A stretch of DNA of 64,000 nt. Source: Ostrinia nubilalis (lineage: Eukaryota; Arthropoda; Insecta; Lepidoptera; Crambidae). The DNA lies in the NCBI RefSeq assembly GCF_963855985.1, contig NC_087097.1:715001-779000 (forward strand), read 5' to 3'. Numbering within the stretch: position 1 is the first letter of the stretch; the number at the start of each line of letters is the position of its first letter. Positions 32,956 to 59,215 of the stretch are shown here, piece after piece. Below the pieces are notes generated by a model, which did not search any database, was not told the origin of the DNA, and was given only the letters and a program-made list of their open reading frames with translations. The translations under genes were made by a program, and so were the position numbers.

Positions 32956-35900
32956 ATGGCTCCCTACAACAGCAGAGCGAGGATCTTGCAGGGTAACCTC
33001 CATCATGCAGCAGCTGCGACTGCGGTGGTGGAGTGTTGCTTTGCCAAACAGAACATAGACCTCGCTCTGATCCAAGAACCTTGGATATCCAACGGCAACA
33101 TCCAGGGGCTAGGGGCCGCCGGTAAGATTCTCTTCAATAATGGTAGCTATAGACCCAGGGCGTGCATCGTTCATAACAAAAATATTGACCTTTTACCTGT
33201 TCCAGAGCTTTGCAATGACGACCTGGTCGCAGGATACATCAATCTCCAAGGGTGGAGTGGGGCTAGAGTAATCGTCTGCTCAGCCTACCTCCCCGGTGAT
33301 AAGCCCAATCCCACAGAAGACCTGGTGAACGTTGTGGCCTACGCACAAAGACACAACGCCGACCTGCTTGTGGGATGCGATGCCAATGCCCACCACACCT
33401 CGTGGGGGAGCACCGACATCAACAAAAGAGGTGAGTTACTTTATGACTTCCTTCTATCTAACAATCTGCATACACTCAACCTAGGATGCACACCGACCTT
33501 TGTAACGTGTAACAGACAAGAAGTTCTTGACATAACTTTCGCAACGAATGCCTTAGCCAGGCACGTCATCGACTGGCAGGTAAGTAATGAAAACTCTATG
33601 TCAGATCACCGACACATTCGATTTAACCTGGAAGCATCGCTGCCAAGGCGAATCGAAACCTACAGGGATCCAAGGGCTACTGACTGGGACCATTTCAGGG
33701 ACCAGTTAAAAACCAACCTTGATGTGATCCCAAAAATCATCAGAACTGTGGAGTGCTTGGAATTAGCAGTGGAGGTAGTCACAGTAGGAATAACCAAAGC
33801 CTACGAGGACAGCTGCCCTGTGAAAACCAAAGTATCCACAAGTAAAGTCTCATGGTGGAACTCTAAGCTGCAAAAGCTACGAGAAGAAACCAGGAGACTC
33901 TTTAATAGAGCTAAAAAATCCCATGAATGGGACACATATAAGAAAGCTCTAACCAAATATAACACTGAGATCAGGAAAGCAAAGAGAGCATCGTGGAGGA
34001 AACTGTGCGAGGATGTCGAAAGTCTTCCTCGAGCAGCAAGACTCCAAAAAATGATCTCCAAAACTCCTGTTAGGCAGATTGGGCTTCTGAAAAGACCCGA
34101 TGGAACTTTCACTTCATGTGAAAACGACACATTGGAGCTGCTGGCAGCAACCCACTTCCCTGGCTCGGTGGGCAGCAATTGCTCGGCGACTACACATAGC
34201 AACCTTCGCAGGCCGAAGAATGACGACTGGCGGAGGGCTGCTATAATCATAAGACCCAACCAGGTAAAATGGGCCATCAGCTCCTTTAAACCATATAAAG
34301 CGTGTGGCGAGGACAACATATTCCCTGCTCAACTGAAGGAGGGGATGGAAATCCTCACTCCACATCTGGTCAAAATCTTCAGAGCCAGCTTGGCCTGGGG
34401 ACATATACCGGAACGATGGACCACAGTAAAAGTCATATTCATTCCAAAGGCTGGCAGAAAGGACTACGCCTTGCCAAAGTCCTTTAGGCCAATAAGCCTC
34501 TCATCCTTCCTTATGAAGGTTATGGAAAAGGTAATTGACATCTATATTAGGGACGTAGCACTAAAAACGAAACCTATTCACCACACACAGCATGCCTACC
34601 GCAGAGGTAAATCTACGGAAACAGCCCTGATCAGCCTGATTGACAGGGTCGAAAAGGCACTGGAAGACAAGGAAATCGCGCTTTGCGCATTTCTAGACAT
34701 AGAGGGAGCTTTTGACAACACTCCTACTACACTGCTGGTCGAAGGTCTGGTTGCAAAAAGCCTTGACCTGACGACCACGAGATGGGTGGAGTCGATGCTC
34801 TCCAACAGGAGAGCTAAGGTATCTCTGCTTCAAACCACTATGGAAGTTACAACCACCAGAGGATGCCCGCAAGGGGGCGTGCTTTCGCCCCTTCTCTGGA
34901 CTCTGGCGGTTGATACACTACTGTATAAAATGGCCGACCTCAACATTGACACTCAAGGGTACGCTGACGACCTTGTTGTCATAGTAAGGGGCTTCTGCCA
35001 AAGTACAATATCTTCCATAATGCAAAGAGCGCTAAACACCATAGGTGGGTGGTGCAAAAGAAACAGTTTATCAGTTAACGCTGATAAAACTGTCATTATT
35101 CCATTTACCAGGCGTAGACAGTTGAACAAACTAGTCAAACCCTCTCTAAATGGAAAAGAGATCGAGTTTTCCACGGAAGTCAAATATCTGGGCGTCACTA
35201 TCGACCAGAAACTAACATGGAATACTCACCTTAATAACATCATACAAAAGGCAAAAATTGCCTTAGGCTCCTGTAGCCGCATGATGGGCAACAATTGGGG
35301 CTTGAATCCCCGATCTGTCTTATGGCTGTATACCACTATCGTGAGGCCGACTATATCGTACGCCTCTGTAGTGTGGTATCACAAAACCAGCCAAAAGACA
35401 GTAACAGTTAAACTAGGTAGTCTGCAAAGGCTTGCCTGTCTCATGGCAACTGGGGCAATGTCAACCGCACCTGGGGCGGCCCTGAACGCACTACTGTGCC
35501 TAACGCCCCTAAGTATGCACATTGCTAAGGAGGCGGAGGCAAGTGCCTACAGGATAGACGCTCAGGGGGGCTTCCATTGCATATCCCAGAGAATGAGAAC
35601 ATTACTGGAGGCTATAAAGAGCACACCTACTCTTTGCATGACTTCTGACATCATGGTTCCAAGTTGTAGCTTCCAAAAGAACTACAAAGTGGAAATACCA
35701 CACAGGGAGGACTGGCTGAACAAGCAAGTCACCTGTGAGAAGGGCAGCCTTATATGGTTTACTGATGGGTCAAAAATGGGCCCTAACGTAGGCTTTGGCG
35801 TGTATGGAGAGCAGCCGAAGCTTAGGCTATCTCAAAGCCTGGGCAAATTTGCCTCTATCTTTCAGGCAGAAGTCTACGCCATTATTGAATGTGCGGAAGC

Positions 35901-36588
35901 TAACCTGCGAAAAAATTATGCCAACCACATAATTTACATTAACTCAGACAGTCAGGCCGCGCTGCTGGCCTTAAACTCCAACTTAATCACCTCAAAGTTG
36001 GTAGAAAACTGCATGAGTCGACTAAATACTCTAGGAGAACGAAACAGAGTAACGCTGAGATGGGTTCCAGGTCATGCGGGAATCGAGGGCAATGAAAATG
36101 CCGACGAACTAGCCAGAGCGGGAGCGGAGGGAACACAATATGGTCCAGAACCCTTTTGTGGTGTTCCCAAAAGTCTCGCTCGAATGACCCTGGAGAACAT
36201 CTATTTAAACAAATCCTTTATGGCATGGTCAGACACGCCAGGATTAACTCATTCCAAAGCTCTCATAAAAGCCTATGATCGAAAAAACTCTAAGCAGATC
36301 ATAGGACTGAGTAGGACCAAAATGCGCATCTTAGTTCGAGCCCTCACTGGACACTGCAGCTTAAACAAGCACTTGTCCACTATGGGACTGTCCGAAACAA
36401 GAACGTGCAGGATGTGCCAAGAGGCAGATGAAACGCCACTACACATTCTCACGGACTGCGGACCTCTGATGCGCAAGCGGAGCTTACACCTGGGCAAACA
36501 CATCCTAAGCCCACAAGATGTAAAACATATCGCCCCCCAAAAGATACTGCACTTCCTAATGGATGCAGGACTCGGAGGCGAACTGTAA
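32956..36588 (+). CDS. LINE ORF2: endonuclease, reverse transcriptase, RNase H
   Basis: 1210 codons, intact, from ATG 32956. The APE-type endonuclease is at 1-230 (N14, E42, SAYLPGD, GCDANAHH, SDHRHI). The reverse transcriptase is at about 440-760, with AFLDIEGAFDN (motif A), RGCPQGGVLSPLLW (motif B) and YADD at 669-672. RNase H is at about 930-1055, with D937 in FTDGSK, then FQAEVYAI, INSDSQAAL and GNENADELA. The C-terminal CCHC-like motif is CRMCQEADETPLHILTDC. It nicks target DNA, copies element RNA at the nick and degrades the RNA strand. No inactivating change was seen. Confidence 0.94.
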   Translation: MAPYNSRARILQGNLHHAAAATAVVECCFAKQNIDLALIQEPWISNGNIQGLGAAGKILFNNGSYRPRACIVHNKNIDLLPVPELCNDDLVAGYINLQGWSGARVIVCSAYLPGDKPNPTEDLVNVVAYAQRHNADLLVGCDANAHHTSWGSTDINKRGELLYDFLLSNNLHTLNLGCTPTFVTCNRQEVLDITFATNALARHVIDWQVSNENSMSDHRHIRFNLEASLPRRIETYRDPRATDWDHFRDQLKTNLDVIPKIIRTVECLELAVEVVTVGITKAYEDSCPVKTKVSTSKVSWWNSKLQKLREETRRLFNRAKKSHEWDTYKKALTKYNTEIRKAKRASWRKLCEDVESLPRAARLQKMISKTPVRQIGLLKRPDGTFTSCENDTLELLAATHFPGSVGSNCSATTHSNLRRPKNDDWRRAAIIIRPNQVKWAISSFKPYKACGEDNIFPAQLKEGMEILTPHLVKIFRASLAWGHIPERWTTVKVIFIPKAGRKDYALPKSFRPISLSSFLMKVMEKVIDIYIRDVALKTKPIHHTQHAYRRGKSTETALISLIDRVEKALEDKEIALCAFLDIEGAFDNTPTTLLVEGLVAKSLDLTTTRWVESMLSNRRAKVSLLQTTMEVTTTRGCPQGGVLSPLLWTLAVDTLLYKMADLNIDTQGYADDLVVIVRGFCQSTISSIMQRALNTIGGWCKRNSLSVNADKTVIIPFTRRRQLNKLVKPSLNGKEIEFSTEVKYLGVTIDQKLTWNTHLNNIIQKAKIALGSCSRMMGNNWGLNPRSVLWLYTTIVRPTISYASVVWYHKTSQKTVTVKLGSLQRLACLMATGAMSTAPGAALNALLCLTPLSMHIAKEAEASAYRIDAQGGFHCISQRMRTLLEAIKSTPTLCMTSDIMVPSCSFQKNYKVEIPHREDWLNKQVTCEKGSLIWFTDGSKMGPNVGFGVYGEQPKLRLSQSLGKFASIFQAEVYAIIECAEANLRKNYANHIIYINSDSQAALLALNSNLITSKLVENCMSRLNTLGERNRVTLRWVPGHAGIEGNENADELARAGAEGTQYGPEPFCGVPKSLARMTLENIYLNKSFMAWSDTPGLTHSKALIKAYDRKNSKQIIGLSRTKMRILVRALTGHCSLNKHLSTMGLSETRTCRMCQEADETPLHILTDCGPLMRKRSLHLGKHILSPQDVKHIAPQKILHFLMDAGLGGEL

Positions 36589-36709
36589 GGAAAACAGCGG
36601 CGATCACAATAGATCGATAACGGTCGCAGTGATACTAGGACTTTATTGAACTAGAATAGCCGCTCAACACAAATAAAAAAAAAATAAAAAAAAAAAAGTC
36701 TAGGTACTT

Positions 36710-37227
36710 ACCTTTATAACCTGCAGTAAAATTAAAGAGAAAACTCAAAATCTTTCAGACGACTCAATTCATCGACGCATCAGCTCAACCATTAAGATAC
36801 AAACGTCAGCACGTTAAGTTAAATATTGGCATCTTATGTAGTTTGTAATAGTTGCTATTTTGCAAATACAAATGTAGTCGTTGACTGTACAATAAACAAG
36901 CGTTGACTTAAGGCCTCCCGCAGACAGCGCCATGAAATCGGAACTTACGCGGATCGTAATTTTCCTCGGAAAATTGCTGAGGAAAATTGGAATGGAAAAC
37001 ACTTGTGCGGAGACGGCTCGTGAATATTAACACCCGCTTGTAACCCGCGGTGTGTGGTCGCAAAGTCGGTCGTGAAAGGTCGACAATGTCTTAATTGCAG
37101 ATTCTTGTTGTCGGAAATGTAAAACGTTTTTGTCGCTTCTTTCTTTATGGATTTTAAGAATTTAATAGTCGAGTTCTTGAAGGACTTAGATAACAGTTCT
37201 AGGTTTTATTAAAATAATAAAAATTAA
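36710..37227. other. No supported gene
   Basis: Contains aaggcctcccgcagacagcg at 36909, which resembles the terminus of a short inverted-repeat element, but no second end was found. Confidence 0.3.
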
Positions 37228-37292
37228 ATGTTTGTGGAAAACCTTGGGGGAGGTCTTTGTCCAGTAGTGGACATCTTTCGGCTGAAACGAAC
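37228..37292 (+). repeat. RTE-like LINE terminal fragment
   Basis: Contains aaccttgggggaggtctttg and the gctgaaacgaacaaac end shared with the copy at 44268. Confidence 0.55.
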
Positions 37293-37556
37293 AAACTTGT
37301 TCGAATGAATTCAAACATTTTATTTCGTTCGTTTTAAGTTCAAGTTTCAAGTTCCTACGTTCACAATGCTATTCTAGTCAAGTGAATAATTATAAATTAT
37401 TTAGATAAGAAGATGTGGAAGTATGTTATTGTCTTTTATAATGTTTTCCATCAGATTGTGTATTACAATGATCAATGTTTTATTTATAGCGCGGTAGTAC
37501 AACAAAACTACAATGCATCATATATTATCTCGTGAGGGCATTTCATAACGAAGCTA

Positions 37557-37645
37557 CATTTTTTTTATGCATAACAAGGCAGGTATTTGACCACAATCGC
37601 ACCTGATGTTAAGTGGGATGCAGTCTAGGATGGTACATATCTGCC
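37557..37645 (+). repeat. Copy of the repeat split by the BEL element
   Basis: tttttatgcataacaaggca, tgaccacaatcgcacctgat and gatgcagtctaggatggtac match 49478-49655. Confidence 0.65.
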
Positions 37646-38180
37646 CTGCATTGTCATTGCATGCCATTGTCGTACATCTGTAGCCGCCCTTATCTCGTGA
37701 AAAGCGCGTAGAAACGTCTGAATACTGCTTTCCGTACGTCATTGTGATATAATGGCGACCCACGGAGTTGATCGGTCATTGTGCCCTATTTATGGGACCC
37801 TCCAGTAGATTTCCACTTCACATTGATTCTTGTATCAATGGTTAACCCCGTACACACAAGGTTGACATTTTTCATTACTCTGTGACCTTATGACAACCCA
37901 GTAAGGTTCGAAATATGGTGGCCGCAATAATACACATGCCAAGGGTTTCAAATATTTATTGTTTTGGAACTTCCTTTTGCTCACTTATCAATGTTTTTCT
38001 ACTGATTCCATTCAGCTACCCAAAGTGTTATTTTATGTTACACATAAAAAATGTAGGCAGGAAGGACACATAACCGCTTCGTTAAGACTAGCCGTGCTAG
38101 CCCTATGGTTCGAGCAGAATAGAATAGTTTTCCCATTAGTTGTCGTAAGAAGCGACTTAGAGAGAAATATACGAACATCA

Positions 38181-38320
38181 GAGGTGGAATTGTGTAAAGC
38201 AATCGTTATCATTTGACAGTTCATAACGTACGATTATTCTGTCAAACGCTTTGTTTATCTGACTTTATCGTACGTTATGAACTGTCAAATGATTATGATT
38301 GCTTTACACAATTCCACCTC
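38181..38320. mobile_element. Foldback element, ~54-bp arms
   Basis: gaggtggaattgtgtaaagc at the left is mirrored by gctttacacaattccacctc at the right; arms continue through atttgacagttcataacgta with a few mismatches around a ~30-base loop. Confidence 0.8.
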
Positions 38321-38968
38321 AGGACCCCCATGGCCATACCTATTTGGCTGACATGGGAATTGTAGGCTCAATCCTTCATTTCAAAGGAGGATCGTGTATT
38401 AGAGACCAACTGACCTAATAATGATGTACACACAACAACAATAAAATTGGTCAATCTTTCAATCAGTCGCTACTTCTAACAATTCACTGAAAAGGTGAAT
38501 GTCAATTTTTCAGCTGCTTGCCTTTTTGATTCTTGATAATCATTTTAAAGATCACAAAGTGAGCCCTTTTGCCTGTCGAAAAATAGTTTTAAACTGTCTT
38601 TAGGAAACTCTTAGCTTAATATAATAACATTACAAGCGCTATGAAGTGGAGTCGGTCCAACAAGTAGAGCAGCTGTGCTTAATTAAAAGCGCCAAGTGCT
38701 CAGATGTCTCACTGATTAACTGTTTAAACATTGTTTAAACGTGTGACCTTCTTAAGTTATCAACGTCGGCGAAGACGTAACTGTACCAATTTCAGCTATT
38801 CTGATTTTATTTTGGCTAAAAGGACGCCCGCACCATTTTCTACATCAGTATGTTAATATTAATTAAAGTGCAATTGACAGAAGCGTGCTCAGTGATTAAA
38901 GATGAGTAATAAATTGCGTCACCAACCTTTAATGATGGAAAAGTTACTTTCTGAATGATTTATAAGTA
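38321..38968. other. No supported gene
   Basis: AT-rich sequence downstream of the transporter gene, no coding signal. Confidence 0.35.
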
Positions 38969-39180
38969 ACTAGCTTTCCGCCCGCGGCTTCGCCCGCGTG
39001 GAATTTTGTCTGTCACAGAAAAACTTTACCGCGTGCGTCCCTGTTTAAAAAACCGGGATAAAAACTATCCTATGTCCTTTCCCGGGACTCAAACTATCTC
39101 TATGCCAAATTTCATCAAAATCAGTTCAGTGGTTTAGGCGTGAAAGCAAGATTAGAATAGTATAGAAGTATAGATAGTAG
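38969..39180 (+). repeat. Dispersed repeat CTAGCTTTCCGCCCGCGG
   Basis: ctagctttccgcccgcggct tcgcccgcgtgg, then atgccaaatttcatcaaaat and gtggtttaggcgtgaaagca. It lies just 3' of the transporter stop region. Confidence 0.65.
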
Positions 39181-39714
39181 AGATATATTTTATCCTTTTA
39201 ATATAGCAACATTCAAACGACGACAGCTACCCTTTTATGTTGTGTGACAACTCGAATCAACACTGACTTATTTTATAGGACAGTAGGTGAAAGAATGAAA
39301 CAAAAAATATTTTAAAAATGTTCTTTTATTTTAATACTTATTTACATATTTTTACTTATCAAAGGTACAAATAAATTAAGGCACGTTAGGTTTGACCTTT
39401 CACGTTAAGTTCGGTCTTTGGTTATTTAATTGTTCTTGCAGTTCGGTCGTATCAGTATTATTATATTAATAAATAATATTTATCAAGTACGTATATAATA
39501 AAAGAACTTCAAAATCTCCAGCAATAATAAATATACAGGGGTATATAAATCACTGATCACAGATTATCACAAACAACAAATTCGGTTAATTTTTAATTTC
39601 ATTAATCACATTTAAATAGATATAGAGAGTAGGTTCAAACATTTTGATTGTTAAACATTAAGATTTAGTTAGGTTTCATAAGATATAAATTTTATCATTG
39701 TGATGATAATTTAA

Positions 39715-39720
39715 TTTATT
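39715..39720 (-). terminator. Candidate polyadenylation signal of the transporter
   Basis: AATAAA on the minus strand, about 107 nt after the stop at 39827. The AT-rich 3' region holds other possible signals (for example near 39325), so the true cleavage site is uncertain. Confidence 0.35.
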
Positions 39721-39826
39721 AATGAACCAAGCTATTTTTATTTTACTCGTCTTCTGGATTTCTAGATATTCTTTTATCAATAAATTAAATTAACTATGAC
39801 TAGTTTTGTACAAAACGATACAGCAT

Positions 39827-54255
<14,429 letters not shown>

Positions 54256-56014
54256 CTGAAAAAGACAATGGTTGTTAGTTTGAAGTGTTGTCATCATTGT
54301 GCTTACCATAAGTTTACTTTCATGTGTACTAACCCTGAGATGGGTGTTGTTTTACAAAACTACAGCTGGAAACATTGAATTTTCAGATGGACACAGTTTA
54401 TTCTGTAACCTATTATTGGTACCGTTTGAGAGAGCTTGTGAAGCATTTTCAATATCAGTGACCAGTTTTTCTATATCTTGAATAGTGTAGAAATAATCGA
54501 GTGAGATCACTTATCGTTTCCACCCTGTATAGTTAAATAAGTAATGAGGCAAAGACCTTCGTAATGTAAAGAAAATAAATACGTCAGTCTTACTTTTATA
54601 ATATAACCAATATCATATAACATGAAGGAATAAAATTAAATATGGACCTCGATCCCTGGATTTGTTGAGGTTTTATTTCAATAAACCAAACAATCAGCCT
54701 TTGCGGTCTCATTTAATTCATTTTCATGAAATTCTATTCAATTTACACTCAAGTTACCCGGGAAAGGTAACTCACGGTTTTCGCGTATTTTAATTGTTAA
54801 CGAGAATTAATTCGAAGAACTGTCAATCTACAAGTGAATTGGTGAACATACAATACTATTACTTCAGTGAAGAGATAGAAAACAATAGTCATCAGCCGGG
54901 GGCATCCACAATACTTCAAATTAATAGACTAAGAGCTAGTGAACGCCTGACCTACGTCATTTTATGAAAGCTGAAAGTTTGTCATATCCTCGTCAGCCAG
55001 TTTTGACAGTTCCAACTCCTTGCAAGACAATATTTTTATGGTAGCAGCTAAAGCCACGATGACCCAAACTTCATGATGCACCAACATTCTAACCTATAAT
55101 GGGAGCATACGCTAACAAACTTTTAGCTTTTAAAATGACGTTGTTCTATCGTTCACCAGCTCTTAGTCTATAGGGGCTTATTCCCATTGAGACATACCTT
55201 TTTGAAGTAACCCGTTTAGTAGTATACAATTTTTAATATAATGTCCACACGAACATCCCGTTTGAGTGTCTCGCAAAAAACCGTTCCGTTCGAATTTGAA
55301 ATGTGTTCACACGAAAGTCCAGTTTTTCGAAATCCTGCATTACTGGATTTCGCAAAAATGGATGGAAATGAGAACGAGCCTTAATTTAATGATCCAATGT
55401 TCTCCGATTTCGAAACTTTGATAAGTAAAGGTGTCAATACTTGACACATTCTGTTTACATAGATCTAAATATTCACTCAACAACCCAAGGTTATATTATA
55501 CTCGAAGATATCAAGTAGGCGATAAATGTCAATAAATTGACAGCAGGCAAATCAGTTTTCTAGGATATTGAGAATCGAATTGGCTACGCAGAAAATTCAA
55601 TAAAGTTCATACTTGTACTCGTTCATACGACTGACAACGAACAATTGAACAATTCTGGAATATATTTCATAAAACATATTCCGGTTACCTGGTATTAAAT
55701 TGGCAGGATTTCATCGAGGCTAATACTAATGTATTGTGTCCTATAGAAAGACAGAATAGAATAAAATCCATATTACCTTTATTCGATTTTCGATATTTGT
55801 AAATGGTATTGAATCAGTTCAATAATAACATCATCTTCAAACGAAATTCGGTTAACTGCTCACATCAGTAATAACTCATAGCCTTAAAATGTCTTTCTTA
55901 ATTTTTTCTATTCAGAATCCTTAACCAAATGAACTGAGTTCAAAATAATATATGACTCTACATTGGCCGAATAAATCACATCCATGTAGAGTCCACTAGA
56001 GCGTAGCTATAAAT
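54256..56014. other. Region upstream of transporter exon A
   Basis: The missing start exon may lie here, but no short exon with ATG and a good donor stood out. A remnant of the 1185-1366 MITE family is at 54298-54340. Confidence 0.35.
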
Positions 56015-56280
56015 AAATAAATATCCTTGGACATTTTACACAGCGCCGCTAGCCCCAAACTAAGCAAAGCTTTATATTATGGGTACAAGACAACGGATAT
56101 AAACATACTTGATACTTTTTTTAGAAATACATACATATTATGCAATATGCATAGAAAACACCCAGACCCGTCACAGAAATTAAAATTCATCATTTCAATT
56201 TCTGCCCGGCCGGGAATCGAACCCGGGTCCTCTCGGCATAGTAGTCCGTTCTGAACCAAACGACCGACTGTCGCCAAAGT
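56015..56280 (-). repeat. SINE-like repeat with tRNA-like box
   Basis: gcccggccgggaatcgaacc cgggtcctctcggc on the plus strand is the reverse of a Pol III B-box-like GGTTCGATTCC. Open frames across it are not genes. Confidence 0.5.
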
Positions 56281-56646
56281 CTTTGATGTAGAGACGCCAG
56301 CCCATCAGACTATACATGTTTATAGCAAAAGCGTACTTATTACAACGGCACAAGTATGTAGATGTGTCATCTGTACCAATCCATAGCCAGAAAAGTGGTT
56401 CATTCGTCCTCCCAAAAAGCAAGACTTAATTTCTTATTGTCTTTTGATACAGCAGTGAAGTGACATCAAAACAGAATTCTACCCACGTTTTAACGGCGTC
56501 ATTATGTGTGTCAAAGACTTGTATGGGAAAAATAATGTCGCTGTGTTCTTTATGAGGATTTCAATACGCACGTGATTTATTTGGATTTTTTTATCTATTA
56601 TGTTTGTTTTTTTAAGTTCATGACGTCAAATAAAAATAAACTCAAT

Positions 56647-56805
56647 TTAAAGGTAGCCTTTTGAACTAAGCGTCACAGACGCAGCGTCTTTAGCTTTGGT
56701 CTTAAAGGTAGCCTTTCGAAGCGAGTTAGTGACGCGGCGTTGGTGGCACAAGACCAAAGCTAAAGACGCTGCGTCTGTGACGCTTAGTTCGAAAGGCTAC
56801 CTTAA
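56647..56805. mobile_element. Foldback element with a third internal arm-end copy
   Basis: ttaaaggtagccttttgaac at the left, gttcgaaaggctaccttaa at the right; arms ~54 bp including gcgtcacagacgcagcgtct. The end motif aaaggtagcctttcgaa recurs inside at 56704. Confidence 0.75.
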
Positions 56806-57654
56806 GGTACACACATGCTTCTATGGGATCGTTCTCATAATGATTGAACCATTTATGAATCTATAACTAATTTCATACAAAAACACTGAATACCTACATA
56901 AAAATATAGGCTTTTTTAAAGTTGAAGACATAAGTAACTAAAGCCCAAAAATTGAGTTTTCTCTACATTGCAAAACTTTTATTTAGAATCAATGAAGTAA
57001 ATTTAATCTGCTGTGCGAACACAAAAATAAAAGTTATATTATGACAATTTGCAGGAAAAATACAGTATTATTATAATTTAATCAAAAAGCAAAGGATAGA
57101 AAATGCCGTAATGTACATGAATGCAAAAGGAAATTTATTAAATATTAAATAGATGTTTCAGGAAAAATCAGCGCAAATCATGAGTTAGGTACTTCCGCTC
57201 TGTTGCGCGGAAATATAAATGCAAAATCAGCAGCAATCAACATGTCAAAGCTTTTTCCTTTTCACAAGTGAAAAGTAGATAAAATAATAATAGGCAGAAA
57301 ACTCATTGCTTTATCTGTAAACTTGACAATGAATTGGTTCGCCTATTAATATTTTTTAATAATGCGACCCAAACAAAAAAATATATAAATTTTCCTGAAG
57401 TCTTTAATTATCTTCATCAAGTCTTTTAATGTCCACTGCAGGAGCAGGTAATTGTCGAGAGTCATCCTCGACAATTATTTAACGTAAACAAAATAAGGGA
57501 TTAAATAAATCACCCTAGATTTAAAATTTCGATAAGAACTGTTCCCTAGGCCCCAAAATATAGTTACCATTACCCTTCTAACATGTTAGCGATTTAAAAG
57601 TTATTTTTATAATAATTAGTAGATATCAATTTAGCGCCTTATTGCGAAAACTTA
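56806..57654. other. No supported gene
   Basis: AT-rich; a 12-bp stem (taattgtcgag / ctcgacaatta) near 57450 is the only structure noticed. Confidence 0.35.
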
Positions 57655-57830
57655 GGCCCAGAACACACGGTGAAACGCAATTGCAACGAAACTGCAACTT
57701 CTAGTTACTTTTGAGTTGCATCTAAGTTTCTAAGTTTCTGCCATAGATTCAGTTGAGAGACCACACATCACGCGACCAGTTTAGAAGTTGCAGTTTCGTT
57801 GCAATTGCGTTTCACCGTGTGTTCTGGGCC
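57655..57830. mobile_element. Harbinger-like MITE
   Basis: ggcccagaacacacggtgaa at the left is mirrored by ttcaccgtgtgttctgggcc at the right; arms ~48 bp with one gap. TTA on both sides is a TWA-type 3-bp target duplication. Confidence 0.82.
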
Positions 57831-58785
57831 TTACTATTTGTACTTTTATTACCTCGTCGCACATGTCAACAAAGTGACATGTTGCCCACGTGAAATCACT
57901 TGTGTTGAAACGTAGGTATAAAATGGTACTTCGGAATGTGATATCAGGGGTGCACGTTTGACACGCGAATGTGATATCAGAGCAATAACGTGATAAGTCA
58001 TTTGCAGTTCAAACTGAAATGGAATAGGTCATGTACGCTAGTTCATGCTAGAAGCCTATGGAAAATTTGAGTTCTAATGTAAATAACGTTTGATGAATCA
58101 CATTATTAGTAGTCATCTAAAACAATTTAATTATAGTATGTACTGATTACGTTGTTGATACATCTGTAAATAGAAAACTTACTTATGCTACTGTAATGAT
58201 AAGATTAAATTATCTTTGTAGGCTTAATTCTGGCTATTGTTATTTACCTAGAGGTTATTGAATACAAGAGTGGAATAAAATATTAAAAACATGAAAAAAA
58301 CTATTGTGATGTAAGATATAGTCCGTATGAGGTGACTGAAAAGTATGAGTATGTAAGTATGAGACCATTGTCAAAATATAATATTGCAGTATTTTACAGC
58401 TTACACGACAAGGAAATAAAAGGTTTTTGAGTTATAATTTTCGATTAGAATACGAGAAACTCAAATCAAACGTCTTTAATCTATTTTCTCACAGCAAACG
58501 TTCCTAGAATAACTAGTAATTGGTTAGAGGTTATGTACACACTGATCACGTTCCAATCAATGTGATAGTGACGTTTATAGTAAACCGTAATACAATAACA
58601 TCAAATTGATATTATTTATGTTAATGTTTTACCTACTTGATAATAACGGAAAATGTTGGTCATCTCTATTTGTTTATAGTTCTGTGCTCACTGAGTTTGT
58701 TTTTCATAATAAAACTTCATAATAATTATGCAGTACAGCAAGTTTTTATACATATCGAGGACGCTCTTGAATCTCGCCTGATGCA
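57831..58785. other. No supported gene
   Basis: AT-rich; two gaatgtgatatcag repeats near 57940-57980, otherwise featureless. Confidence 0.35.
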
Positions 58786-59215
58786 AAGTGACTCTTCTTC
58801 TTCTTGTTGTGTCGACAACAAACCTATACAGTGTCAGCCCAAAACTCAGCCACAAGAGTGGCGTTGTCAGTAGTCTTTATTAAATCTTCCTGCGTGCAGT
58901 TGTTTGGGCTTGCAGGGCACGACATCAAGTGCTTCATCGACTGGGGAACTACACTGACACTCCAAGTTTGAACCATCTGAAAATCCCCACCTGAACAGAT
59001 TGTCCTTACTACGGCCGACCTGCGTCCGAAGTCTATTTAAAGACTTCCAGTAGGCCTAGGATGCGCGCCGCGATAAGCGGTTATCAGTTATCACACCTCA
59101 TTTTATCGCTTTTGCCCATACATTTTGACGTCGATAAAGTTTATCACGGCGCATCCCAGCTCGGCAGGTAAGCCAAGGGAGCTCATGTCCAGGTAGAATT
59201 TCCAAAGCTTCATCG
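58786..59215 (+). repeat. Dispersed repeat, interrupted by a MITE
   Basis: ttcttcttcttgttgtgtcg, agagtggcgttgtcagtagt, gactggggaactacactgac and cagattgtccttactacggc. It continues after the inserted element as agctcggcaggtaagccaag. A partial copy is at 10190-10280. Class not assigned. Confidence 0.65.
59057..59154. mobile_element. Short MITE inside the repeat at 58786-59215
   Basis: ggatgcgcgccgcgataa at the left and ttatcacggcgcatcc at the right are inverted; core tatcagttatcacacctc. Confidence 0.6.

Larger units (their letters stand above)
32348..36695 (+). mobile_element. LOA/I-type LINE with RNase H, 5' truncated, with TSD
   Basis: AAGTCTAGGTACTT occurs at 32334-32347 and again at 36696-36709 after the A-rich tail, giving a 14-bp target-site duplication. 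Inside are the 3' part of ORF1, the complete ORF2 and a short 3' UTR with an A-rich end. The RNase H after the reverse transcriptase points to the LOA/I group. The 5' truncation is inferred from the short ORF1 and the duplication placed right at its cut end. Confidence 0.92.

Noticed and set aside
54290..54312. Possible first transporter exon ending at ATG-gtaagc on the minus strand
   Set aside because: It would leave an intron of only ~40 bases, and the sequence is the end of a MITE family also seen at 1185.
56195..56280. tRNA gene suggested by the GGTTCGATTCC box
   Set aside because: The rest does not fold as a tRNA and the context is a dispersed repeat; treated as SINE-like.
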